From: Acidobacteriota bacterium
Lineage (GTDB): Bacteria > Acidobacteriota > Terriglobia > Terriglobales > Acidobacteriaceae
Length of the DNA: 49,001 nucleotides
Reading direction: 5' to 3'
Assembly: GCA_021806005.1 (NCBI GenBank)
Contig: JAJZDM010000014.1
Location: 1 to 49,001 of the forward strand
Of the stretch, positions 17,106 through 24,815 are shown in pieces. Position numbers and translations under genes: made by a program. A model generated the notes under the pieces. That model was not told the DNA's origin and did not search any database. It saw only the letters and a list, made by a program, of their open reading frames with translations. Each line of letters begins with the position of its first letter. Within the stretch, counting starts at the first letter, position 1.

Positions 17106-17458
17106 GCCACTACCCTAAATCCCATGCGGTGAACCGCCAAGCCAGAATCTTGCCGTGATCCGGCACGATGGTTCAAGTTTGCTACCGGTGCGCGGGGTGA
17201 CTGGCCGCTTGAGGGCGGTCCCTTGGGGAGCGTTCCAACAGGAGGCTTGTCGTGGGGCGGACAGGTGCCCAAAGGTGAAGATGTCGGAGCCGCGGTGACA
17301 TCCGAAGGGTGCGGGACGGGTGGGAGGGAGAGGCGTGAGGTGGCGCATCGGGTGGCGGGCGCTACGGGCCCAAGGGATACGGCTGATGTGGCAAAATTGC
17401 CACACCAGCCTGTCCATGTTTCGATGTAGCCTAAAGTACATCGCATTCGGAGCCGTCT
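17106..17458. other. Divergent intergenic region between the M20 peptidase and lpxC
   Basis: 353 bp with no supported gene; the frames across it on either strand lack domains. It carries the promoter region for lpxC and an 18-bp palindrome (next entry). Confidence 0.6.
17387..17404. promoter_or_regulatory. 18-bp palindrome upstream of lpxC
   Basis: TGTGGCAAAATTGCCACA has perfect 8-bp arms (TGTGGCAA/TTGCCACA) around two bases and ends 54 bp before the proposed lpxC start. It contains a TTGCCA that could be a -35 element. An operator is plausible, but the binder is unknown. Confidence 0.45.
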
Positions 17459-18427
17459 CTGTCCCGTCATCCTCAATTCGAACAGACGATCGAACAACCG
17501 GTTGATTTTCAAGGGGTTGGATTACACTCCGGGGCGGCGGTGGCGATGCGGTTGATTCCGGCACCGGCTGGGTCCGGGGTGGTGTTCCGCCGGACCGACC
17601 TGGACAGCTTTGAGATTCCGGCGACGGGCCGGAACGTTGCCCGAGTCTCATACGCCACCTCGCTGATGCGCCAGGGGGTGCTGATCCAGACCACCGAGCA
17701 CCTGCTGTCAGCACTGATCGGCCTGGGCGTGGACAACCTGATCGTGGAGATTGACAACCTCGAGGTTCCCATCCTGGACGGCAGCTCGCTGCCGTATGTC
17801 TCGTCCATCCAGGCCGCCGGCCTGAGGCGGCAGCGGCGCAAGCGTGAGTATCTGCGGATCCTGAAGCCGGTTGAGGTGCGGGAGTGCTCGGCGGCCGGCG
17901 AGAAGTTTATCGGGGTTTATCCCGGAGACGGTTATGCGATTCATTACGCGATCGACTTTCCGGAGCCCATCGGGCGGGACACGTTCATCGGCGATCTTGA
18001 GGCGGGCGCTTATGCCGACCTGATTGCGCCGGCACGCACCTTCGGCTTCAAGGAAGATGAGGCGATGCTGCGCGACATGGGCCTGATTCGGGGCGTCTCG
18101 GACGACTCCGCCATTATTGTGACCCGGACCACGCCCAGCCGGCCGGGCGCGGTGCTGAACGGCCCGCTGCGCTTCCCGGATGAGTTTGTCCGGCATAAGG
18201 TGCTGGACCTGATCGGCGATCTGGCGCTGGCTGGCCGGCGCATCTGGGGACGCGTTGTAGCCGAGCGCGCCGGCCACGCCATGCACACCGCGCTGGTCCA
18301 GAAGCTGCTCCGCGACCGGTCAGCGTGGGAGCTGGCCCACCGCTATGAGAGCGAGAAGGGTCTGGAACCGGAGCTTGCAGAGCACGCAGAGAGCGTCGCG
18401 GCCAAGCTCGAGATGCAACACGTCTAG
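17459..18427 (+). CDS. lpxC: UDP-3-O-acyl-N-acetylglucosamine deacetylase LpxC
   Basis: LpxC performs the committed step of lipid A synthesis. Counting from CTG at 17459 the protein has 322 residues, and zinc/catalytic residues fall where expected: H81 (TTEHLLSAL), H246 and D250 (FVRHKVLDLIGD), H273 (RAGHAMHTAL); E. coli has H79, H238, D242 and H265. The conserved N-terminus FEQTIEQPVDFQGVGLHSG is encoded upstream of the first ordinary start codon (GTG 17540). Between the preceding in-frame TAA (17432) and 17540 there is no ATG, GTG or TTG, only this CTG, and GGAG lies 6 nt before it. So a CTG start is the best reading. FolK follows after 1 nt. Confidence 0.9.
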   Translation: MSRHPQFEQTIEQPVDFQGVGLHSGAAVAMRLIPAPAGSGVVFRRTDLDSFEIPATGRNVARVSYATSLMRQGVLIQTTEHLLSALIGLGVDNLIVEIDNLEVPILDGSSLPYVSSIQAAGLRRQRRKREYLRILKPVEVRECSAAGEKFIGVYPGDGYAIHYAIDFPEPIGRDTFIGDLEAGAYADLIAPARTFGFKEDEAMLRDMGLIRGVSDDSAIIVTRTTPSRPGAVLNGPLRFPDEFVRHKVLDLIGDLALAGRRIWGRVVAERAGHAMHTALVQKLLRDRSAWELAHRYESEKGLEPELAEHAESVAAKLEMQHV

Positions 18428-18428
18428 C

Positions 18429-19010
18429 ATGTCCGCCGAAAGACCTTACTTTGGGCAGGAGATGACCCTGCCCCGCGCAGGCCGCTCAAACCTTATGATT
18501 GCTGCCATCGCCCTGGGCTCAAACCTTCCCTCGGCCTTCGGACCACCGCGGGCCAACCTGTTGGAAGCGCTGCGCCGTCTGGAGAGCCTCGGACGGGTGA
18601 CGGCCGTCTCCAGCTTCCACAGCACGGATCCGGTGGGCTACCTGGACCAGCCGCGGTTCCTGAACGGCGCGGCTCTGCTACAGACCGAGCTGGCGCCACT
18701 GGAGTTGCTGGACCGTCTGCTGGGGATTGAGCAGGCGATGGGCCGCGACCGCTCGGCCGCTGCCCAGGTACCGCCCAAGGGGCCGCGGGTGATCGATCTG
18801 GATCTGCTGCTCTGCAACAGCGACGACGGCCTGCCGGAGATTCTCGCCACGGCCACGCTGACCCTGCCTCACCCGGCACTGCATCAGCGCCGCTTCGTTC
18901 TGGCTCCGCTGGCAGAGATCGCCCCGGATCTGGAGCACCCCGTCCTGCGGCGCTCGATCTCCGGGCTGCTCAGGCAGCTTGCGCAGCCAGAGAGCCGGGA
19001 GAACGAGTAG
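18429..19010 (+). CDS. folK: 2-amino-4-hydroxy-6-hydroxymethyldihydropteridine pyrophosphokinase FolK
   Basis: HPPK of folate synthesis, transferring pyrophosphate from ATP to the pterin. Motifs: AAIALGSNL at the domain start, TDPVGYLDQPRFLNGAALL, then GPRVIDLDLLL (metal-binding Asp pair) and LPHPALHQRRFVLAPLAEI. Two ATG starts are possible: 18429, 1 nt after the lpxC stop, giving 193 residues and suggesting translational coupling; or 18495, directly at the domain, giving 171 residues. Neither has a clear Shine-Dalgarno. I list the coupled start. The linkage to lpxC is positional, not functional. Confidence 0.9.
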   Translation: MSAERPYFGQEMTLPRAGRSNLMIAAIALGSNLPSAFGPPRANLLEALRRLESLGRVTAVSSFHSTDPVGYLDQPRFLNGAALLQTELAPLELLDRLLGIEQAMGRDRSAAAQVPPKGPRVIDLDLLLCNSDDGLPEILATATLTLPHPALHQRRFVLAPLAEIAPDLEHPVLRRSISGLLRQLAQPESRENE

Positions 19011-19102
19011 CTGGAGCCCGCGGTTGGGCCCAACACGGCGAGGATGAGGGGCACGCAGGGTTGGATCCGATCCGCGTCAGGCTGCGGGCTGCCTTCCGCG
19101 CA

Positions 19103-20071
19103 TCAGAAGGGAATGCGGGCTGTGATGACGGTGGCGTGGTTGTAGGGGTTGAAGTGCGTGACGGCGATCTGTTCCCCTGCTCCGATGGTGAGGCCCAGCC
19201 GTCCCTGGGTTCCGCCCCAGTTGTGGCCGAGGGGAATACGGCCGATCAGCAGGCCGGGCGTAAGGTAGGAGGCGATCCTGCCGTCGTTCGCCCCACCGAG
19301 GTAGAAGCTGTCATTGGTCTCCAACTCCGGCCAGAGGAAGCGCCCCAGACCGTGCTGAGCGCCAGTGTCGCTGGCATGATACTGCAGCAGGCTGTTCCAG
19401 GTGATGATATGGCCCAGTCCGGAGGCGTTGGTGACCGGCAGGGTTCCGCCGGCGGTAGTCTCCACGTCCCAGCGGCCATAGCCCTTGCCCATGGCCAGGG
19501 TGGGGGTTACCACGGCACAGCAGCTCCCATTGCCGTTCTTCCCGGTGGGAATGCTGCCGGGTAGAAAGAAGGTCACGATGCCGTTGCCGTGCTGCTCATT
19601 GCGGGAGAAGAGGCGCTCCTTCATCATGAAGGAGATATCGCCAAAGCCGTCAGGCTCGCCGTTGGAGTGGTCGAAGAACGGCGGAAGGTTGATGAGAAGC
19701 TCGGTGTGCTTTTCGGGGATGAACTCCAGTCCCTTGCCGTTGTCGTAGGTCCACATGGCGCGTCCACTGGGGTTGTAGTTGTGGACAAAGTCGGTGCGAA
19801 ACTCCTGCTCCAGCCGGGGTGTGACGAGGACGAGCGGCGTGATCCAGTGGGGCTGCATGTTCTGCGTGGCGGTGGCCCTGGCCTCATAACGGCCCCACCA
19901 GGACTCCTGGCCAGCGCCGCCTGCCTGTTGCGCTCCCGCCGACGGAGCGCCCGAAATCAGCGCTGCGCCCAGCAGGCAGGTGAGGGCGAGCGCAGAGAAC
20001 CCCAATCGCTCGCATACCCGGTACACCCTGAACGGAGAAGACCTGATCAAAAGAGGAAAAAGTGATTTCAT
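19103..20071 (-). CDS. Outer-membrane beta-barrel-type protein of unknown function
   Basis: A 322-residue exported protein. The N-terminus has basic residues, a hydrophobic core (FSALALTCLLGAALISGAPS) and a likely cleavage after AGA near residue 47. The mature part has alternating aromatic and Gly/Asn-rich strands (for example GFGDISFMMKERLF, GGTLPVTNASGLGHIITWNS) and ends in ARIPF with a terminal Phe, as outer-membrane barrels do. I do not recognise a named family; similar proteins are annotated as hypothetical or transporter-like barrels. TATAAA stands 5 nt before the ATG (20077-20082) without a Shine-Dalgarno. Confidence 0.65.
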   Translation of the reverse strand: MKSLFPLLIRSSPFRVYRVCERLGFSALALTCLLGAALISGAPSAGAQQAGGAGQESWWGRYEARATATQNMQPHWITPLVLVTPRLEQEFRTDFVHNYNPSGRAMWTYDNGKGLEFIPEKHTELLINLPPFFDHSNGEPDGFGDISFMMKERLFSRNEQHGNGIVTFFLPGSIPTGKNGNGSCCAVVTPTLAMGKGYGRWDVETTAGGTLPVTNASGLGHIITWNSLLQYHASDTGAQHGLGRFLWPELETNDSFYLGGANDGRIASYLTPGLLIGRIPLGHNWGGTQGRLGLTIGAGEQIAVTHFNPYNHATVITARIPF

Positions 20072-20076
20072 ATGAA

Positions 20077-20082
20077 TTTATA
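20077..20082 (-). promoter_or_regulatory. TATAAA 5 nt before the outer-membrane protein start
   Basis: A -10-like hexamer on the minus strand, 5 nt from the ATG at 20071 and with no ribosome binding site between. A leaderless transcript is suggested. Confidence 0.35.
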
Positions 20083-20197
20083 TCACGATTTTTAGTCGTT
20101 TGCTTTGATGGCAGAGGTCGTGACTTCGCCGTTTGAAGGAACCAGCGGGGTATTTTTCGGTAAACTCTTCCTCGAACAGCTCCGCAGGAGATCCCCC

Positions 20198-20611
20198 ATG
20201 CCCAACGCCGATGTACTGCTCAAACCCAGCCAGGCCGCCACCGCCCTGGGCGTCAGTTATCCCACCCTGAAGCAGTGGATTCTGGCGGGAAAGATCAAGA
20301 CCATCAAGACCCCCGGCGGTCACCACCGCATCCCGGAGAGCACCTTGCAGCCGCTGCTGAACGCCGGGCCGAGCCCGGCGCGCCGGCAATCCCGCGAGCG
20401 CTTTCGCAACGTGAGTGGACGCAATCAACTGGTGGGGGTCATCGAAGAGGTGAAGATCAGCGGGCTGCTGGCGCAGGTGAGGCTGAAGATCGGAGATCAG
20501 TCGATCTCTGCGATCATCACCTCGGACGCCGCTCGCGAGATGCAGCTTCGCAGGGGCCAGACCGCCGGCGCCCTGATCAAGTCGACTGAGGTGATGATCG
20601 TCCGGGTGTGA
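20198..20611 (+). CDS. HTH-TOBE protein (MerR-like helix-turn-helix plus Mop domain)
   Basis: A 137-residue protein with two parts. Residues about 9-50 (LKPSQAATALGVSYPTLKQW, then KTPGGHHRIPEST) form an excisionase/MerR-type helix-turn-helix with the GGHHRIP wing. Residues about 70-137 (RNQLVGVIEEVKISGLLAQV through IKSTEVMIVRV) form a TOBE/Mop domain, which binds molybdate or tungstate in small molbindins and ModE. It is likely an oxyanion-responsive regulator of molybdenum uptake or use. AGGAG 8 nt before the ATG at 20198 fixes the start. No transporter genes are beside it. Confidence 0.85.
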   Translation: MPNADVLLKPSQAATALGVSYPTLKQWILAGKIKTIKTPGGHHRIPESTLQPLLNAGPSPARRQSRERFRNVSGRNQLVGVIEEVKISGLLAQVRLKIGDQSISAIITSDAAREMQLRRGQTAGALIKSTEVMIVRV

Positions 20612-20713
20612 CGGGGAAAAGGGTCCGGCGTTGGATGACCAGGTCGCACGCCACGCCGCACAGACGCTGCAGGCCGCCACGAGGCTGATGCGGGCCCAGG
20701 CGGTACGGAGCTC

Positions 20714-21100
20714 TCAGCGCAGCGTGATCAGCGTAGCGCGGCCGTCGGGATCGCGATACGCGACCGTGCTTCCCTTGATGGTGACGGTTACCCCCTGCTC
20801 CGGCGCGAGCAACGCCGGCTGGTCCGCGTCCAGGACGCAGGCCACAAACGCCAGACAATGCAGCTCGGCAGGGGTGCCGACTCGGTCTCCGCGCTGAATC
20901 AGCGTGACGTACATCGGAGGATGGTAGTTCTGGAGGAGCAGATCGCCGGAGGAGCTGACCAGCACCTGCGCCCCCTGCTCCGGGATGCCGTTGCGGGTGA
21001 CCGAGCCCAGCGGATCACGCACGTAGATCCGCCGCCGGTTCCACACCGCCAGAGCCAGCGCCGCCAACACCAGCACGGCAATCCATCTTCTGAAGGTCAC
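20714..21100 (-). CDS. Membrane-anchored conserved hypothetical protein
   Basis: A 128-residue protein with GTG start and a strong GAGGAGG Shine-Dalgarno, which decides this start over upstream alternatives. The N-terminus FRRWIAVLVLAALALAVW is a membrane anchor or signal. The rest is a compact exported domain with VLVSSSGDLLLQN, YHPPMYVTLIQRGDRVG, a Cys pair (CLAFVAC) and a beta-rich end. I do not recognise it. It follows the flavoprotein gene on the same strand after a 64 bp gap and may belong to that transcript. Confidence 0.65.
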   Translation of the reverse strand: MTFRRWIAVLVLAALALAVWNRRRIYVRDPLGSVTRNGIPEQGAQVLVSSSGDLLLQNYHPPMYVTLIQRGDRVGTPAELHCLAFVACVLDADQPALLAPEQGVTVTIKGSTVAYRDPDGRATLITLR

Positions 21101-21164
21101 GGCATCCTCCTCTGGACGCAGCCCGTGCGGCCTGTCCACACAGACAGGCGATCCGCAGAGCCGC

Positions 21165-22937
21165 CTAGCTCTTCTTTTCTTCGTGGTACTCCTGTTCGGA
21201 GTTGATGCCCCAGACCGCATCCTTATCGACGTAGCCGGTGGCGATTCCATCCACTACGGCCATGGCGGTGAGCATGGAGTGATCCTGGTTGTTGTACTTG
21301 TGCATCCCGTTGCGGCCGACCAGGAAGAGGTTCTCGAAGCGGTCGATCCAGTGGCGCAGCTCGGCGAACCGGTCGTAGGTACCGAAGTATGCGGGGTAGG
21401 TCTTGGGCACGCGGACGACGTGGGCATCCAGCACCTGGCTGGTGCTGAGGATGCCGATCTTTTCCAACTCGCCGGCGGCAAAGTGCTTCAACTGCTCGTC
21501 GGGCATGGTCCAGAGGGGATCGGACTCATAACAGAAGTACTCCAGACCGATCCAGACTTTGGTGGGATCGGAGACCATGTACGGGCTCCAGTTGTTGAAG
21601 ATCTGCAGGCGGCCGAGCAGGACATCGGGCTCCTGGATGTAGATCCAGGTGTCCTTGATGAGGGTCTTGTCGGTTTCAGTAACGTCCAGCCGGTTGGCCA
21701 GCACGCCCACGGTGATGAAGTCGCGATACTGGAGGCCCTCGCTGACCTGCTGCACGTTGGCGGGAACATCGACGTGCAGGGCCCGCACAAGGTCGCGCAT
21801 GGGCATGGTGGAGAGGAAGTAATCTCCGGCGAAGCGGCGCCGCTCTCCGGCGGCGTTGACGGCCTCGACGGCGGCGACGCGGGTCCCTTCAACCTCAATG
21901 CCCACGACCTTCCAGCCCATGTGGATCTCGCCGCCCATCGCCGTGACCCTTTCGGCGACGTGCTCCCAGAGCTGACCAGGGCCGAACTTGGGGTAGAGGA
22001 AGCGCTCGATGAGGGAGGTGTCGGTGCCCTTTTGGGCGATGTCCTGATTCTGGTCGCGGGCGCTGGATTCGGCTGGGGATGTACCTCCGTTTTGGGATGT
22101 ACCTTCCGTTTGGGCTGTAGCTGCCGGCTGGGGCAGAAGGTGCTTGCGGAGAAAGTGCTTGAGCGCGGTGGTGAGGCTGAGGCCCTTGATTCGCTGCGCT
22201 CCCCACTCAGCGGAGATGGTATGGCAGGGAGTTCCCCAGACCTTTTCGGTGTAGCTCTTGAAGAAGGTGAGGTAGAGCTCGCGGCCGAAGCGGTTGATGA
22301 GGAAGTCCTCCAGGCTCTTCTCCTGCCGGATGGGCCGCAGGCGGCTCTTTACGTAGCTGACGCCGATCCGGGCCATGCGCAGCGGGCCGAGGTTGGCCAG
22401 CGTGGTTCCATTCAGCTTGATGGGGTAGTCGAAGAACCTGCGCAGGTAGTAGATGCGGCTCTTGCGCGGCCGCACCAGCATCACCAAGTCGTCAGTCTGC
22501 GGGGCGGCGGGGGCGACGACGGTCACCGTGGGCACATGTTCGGCCAGTTCTTCGGCGCTGATCTCTTCGTCGCCGGCCTCGGCGGCCTTGGTTGCCGAGG
22601 TCTCGAGGGGTCCCATGCCGCGCAAGGGAGGTTCTTCCTCCACGGCCACGGGCACGGTGACGGTCTTGTGCTGGCCCTGGTAGGTGACCTCGATGGGTCC
22701 CTCAGCCTCTTCGACCGGCATCAGGTCCATCCACCATTGCATGACGCGGTCGCTCTTGGAGAAGAAGCGGTGGCCGCCGATGTCCATGCGGTTGCCCTTG
22801 TAGCGGATGGTCCGGGAGATGCCGCCGATCTCCTCGGAGGCCTCGAGAATAATGGGCTGCACGCCAGTGCGGCGCAGAAACTCGAGCGCCGCGGTTAAAC
22901 CCGCCGGCCCGGCTCCGATGATGATGGCTTTTTTCAT
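21165..22937 (-). CDS. FAD-dependent oxidoreductase, UDP-galactopyranose-mutase-like
   Basis: A 590-residue flavoprotein beginning [17 protein letters not shown] (GxGxxG at 8-13), followed by [13 protein letters not shown] and [18 protein letters not shown]. Later blocks [19 protein letters not shown] and [20 protein letters not shown] are shared by UDP-galactopyranose mutase and its relatives in glycan loci. The C-terminus [20 protein letters not shown] caps the FAD site. Two regions look inserted compared with that family: an acidic stretch near 75-150 and a Ser/Thr/Gln-rich stretch near 295-330. A mutase-like or other redox role on a nucleotide or lipid-linked sugar is inferred from the neighbours. 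The start is the ATG just before the Rossmann fold. Confidence 0.75.
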   Translation of the reverse strand: MKKAIIIGAGPAGLTAALEFLRRTGVQPIILEASEEIGGISRTIRYKGNRMDIGGHRFFSKSDRVMQWWMDLMPVEEAEGPIEVTYQGQHKTVTVPVAVEEEPPLRGMGPLETSATKAAEAGDEEISAEELAEHVPTVTVVAPAAPQTDDLVMLVRPRKSRIYYLRRFFDYPIKLNGTTLANLGPLRMARIGVSYVKSRLRPIRQEKSLEDFLINRFGRELYLTFFKSYTEKVWGTPCHTISAEWGAQRIKGLSLTTALKHFLRKHLLPQPAATAQTEGTSQNGGTSPAESSARDQNQDIAQKGTDTSLIERFLYPKFGPGQLWEHVAERVTAMGGEIHMGWKVVGIEVEGTRVAAVEAVNAAGERRRFAGDYFLSTMPMRDLVRALHVDVPANVQQVSEGLQYRDFITVGVLANRLDVTETDKTLIKDTWIYIQEPDVLLGRLQIFNNWSPYMVSDPTKVWIGLEYFCYESDPLWTMPDEQLKHFAAGELEKIGILSTSQVLDAHVVRVPKTYPAYFGTYDRFAELRHWIDRFENLFLVGRNGMHKYNNQDHSMLTAMAVVDGIATGYVDKDAVWGINSEQEYHEEKKS

Positions 22938-23076
22938 GCGACACACCTGCGTTCCGGGCCGTTTCCTGGAGCCCCTGGGGAGCTCTGTGGGAGACAAAAC
23001 GTGGACGTCCTTTTTACTCTACCGAACTCCTGCCCTGTCTGGTGTGCGAGTCGGGCTCTTTTGGCTGATTCCGCGC

Positions 23077-24678
23077 CTACGGAAAGCGAACCGAAACCAG
23101 GTTGGCGCCAAGGAGGGTTCCCAGCGGCTTGATCTGGGCGTGGGCTGCGGAGAGCGCCTGGCCCGTCCAGTCCCATGGGACGGGGTAGAAGAGGAAAAGA
23201 CGCTCAGCACCATGTCCCGTCAGCGGCTCGTAGGGGACAACATGGGGGACGCCGTCGGCCCGCATGTTGGCCGCTGTGAGTGATAGATGGTCGCCGAGGT
23301 GGCTCTGCATCTCCTCCTGGCGGGAGTAGGCGAGGGTCAAGCGAGATCGGAGGTCCGCGCTGGGTGCGTAGTAAGTGACAAACTGAAAGGTTCCGGGGTT
23401 GGTGACATAGATGGGCCGGCCACGGGTGGCCTCCAGCCGCATCTCCGTCGTGGAATCCGGCCGCAGGGAGGCGAGCAACCTTTGGGCGGTGAGCCGCTCG
23501 GTTCGAATATGCCAGGCTCCGGTTGCAGCGATGGCGACAAACATCGCTCCAACAATCATGCGGCCGGACAACTTCTTCTCCAGCAGCGGCGCGATCAGAA
23601 TCGAAAGGACCACGGTGATGCCGATGATGGCGGGCAGGGTATAGCGGGCCTCAATGACTCCTGTCGCCAGCCGCGCCAAGACAAAACCAAAGACGGGTAA
23701 CGCTGCAAGAGTGCACACGAATACCACTTCAGCCGTGGACAGCGATAGGACAACCGTGGGGCGCAGGCGGAAGAAGCTCCACGTCAACCCGGCCAGGAAG
23801 ATCAGAAAGCAAGCTCCAAGGATATGCTGCGTCGGGATGCTCAGATTGACATAGCCGATGAGCAACCAGAGAAAGGCGTGGCTGACGAAGTGGAAGCTGA
23901 CGCCGTGCTCAAAGTAATGAGCCCTGAACTGGGAGACGCCCCGGGCGAAGGGAAGGAGCAGAAGGATGCCGGCTGCGCTTGCTGCAAGTATCGAGGTGAG
24001 CATGGGAACGTCGACGCGACGGCTCTCCAAGGTCCGGACGGCCTCTGCCGCGTACAAGGGGACAAGCAGCAGGACGCCATAATAATGGGTGTTGAGGGCC
24101 AGCACCACGGAGAGGAAGAGAACGACGAGAGACGATGTTCTGTTTGACGGGCGTCGGATGGCCGTCTGCCAACTTACCATGGCCAGAGCCGAAAGACCGA
24201 GCCATAATCCATACGGTCGGCCTTGAATGCTGTAGTCCGCAATGCCGGCAAGCGCCGGGAACGCCACAGCAAAGGCGGCGGCCCGGTCCGTAGCCACCCG
24301 GCGCACGAAGTAAAAGAGGCATAACTGCATCAGCAGAAATCCGCAGATCGAAGGTAGCCGGATCGCGAATGGACCCGCCCCAAAGAGGCGGATTGTGGCG
24401 TGCGCACAGGCGTTGTACACGAGCGGATCGAGCGAGATCGGCGTTGTGAGTTGCATATGGACGAGCCGCGCGATGCCTGCGACGCTATCGGATTCGAGGG
24501 CATAGAACTCGTCGGTCCAGAGGAGTTGGACGTGCGACTGGATCAGCGCCAGGGCGGCCGAGAGGAAGAGAAACGCAATCACTGGGAGCGGCATCCTCGA
24601 CGGCAGGGATGGCCGGCGACCGCGGGCTGTGTCTGAGCCACTGGGGGTTAACGGCATAGATGGTTTTTCTGCGACCAC
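23077..24678 (-). CDS. GT39/PMT-like polytopic glycosyltransferase (GT-C fold), copy 1
   Basis: A 533-residue membrane protein with about ten hydrophobic helices and a soluble C-terminal part. The first external loop carries WTDEFYALESDSV (D56-E57), the acidic motif of GT-C enzymes that use polyprenyl-phosphate sugars, and TPISLDPLVYN follows. It is a paralog of the gene at 27607 (WNDEFLSFYSDSV and PISLDPPTYH at the same places). GT-C enzymes add sugars on the outer face of the inner membrane. The donor and acceptor are unknown. Listed start is GTG 24678; an ATG at 24657 is equally plausible. Confidence 0.75.
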   Translation of the reverse strand: MVAEKPSMPLTPSGSDTARGRRPSLPSRMPLPVIAFLFLSAALALIQSHVQLLWTDEFYALESDSVAGIARLVHMQLTTPISLDPLVYNACAHATIRLFGAGPFAIRLPSICGFLLMQLCLFYFVRRVATDRAAAFAVAFPALAGIADYSIQGRPYGLWLGLSALAMVSWQTAIRRPSNRTSSLVVLFLSVVLALNTHYYGVLLLVPLYAAEAVRTLESRRVDVPMLTSILAASAAGILLLLPFARGVSQFRAHYFEHGVSFHFVSHAFLWLLIGYVNLSIPTQHILGACFLIFLAGLTWSFFRLRPTVVLSLSTAEVVFVCTLAALPVFGFVLARLATGVIEARYTLPAIIGITVVLSILIAPLLEKKLSGRMIVGAMFVAIAATGAWHIRTERLTAQRLLASLRPDSTTEMRLEATRGRPIYVTNPGTFQFVTYYAPSADLRSRLTLAYSRQEEMQSHLGDHLSLTAANMRADGVPHVVPYEPLTGHGAERLFLFYPVPWDWTGQALSAAHAQIKPLGTLLGANLVSVRFP

Positions 24679-24815
24679 TCCGTGCTGAAATCAAAGGCTG
24701 ACCGCTCTCTTCCTGGTCGGATTTCAAGGGGTGGTCCAAGTATATCTTCCGCCGCGGAGGCCCCGGATTATGCCCCTGCACTCATCGGGAGTGGTCCCTG
24801 GCGCAGCCGGCATGC

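Noticed and set aside
17387-17404. A sigma-54 (-24/-12) promoter before lpxC
   Set aside because: TGGC and TTGC are present, but the GG-N10-GC spacing does not fit.
21183-22898. A 571-codon plus-strand frame opposite the flavoprotein gene, and a similar one at 9057-10436 opposite sqr
   Set aside because: Both mirror well-supported genes and have no recognisable motifs or ribosome binding sites.
21165-22937. Assigning the flavoprotein as DprE1, to complete a lipid-linked arabinose pathway with the UbiA-like enzyme
   Set aside because: The N-terminal GAGPAG Rossmann fold and UGM-like blocks are of a different flavoprotein class from the vanillyl-alcohol-oxidase fold of DprE1.
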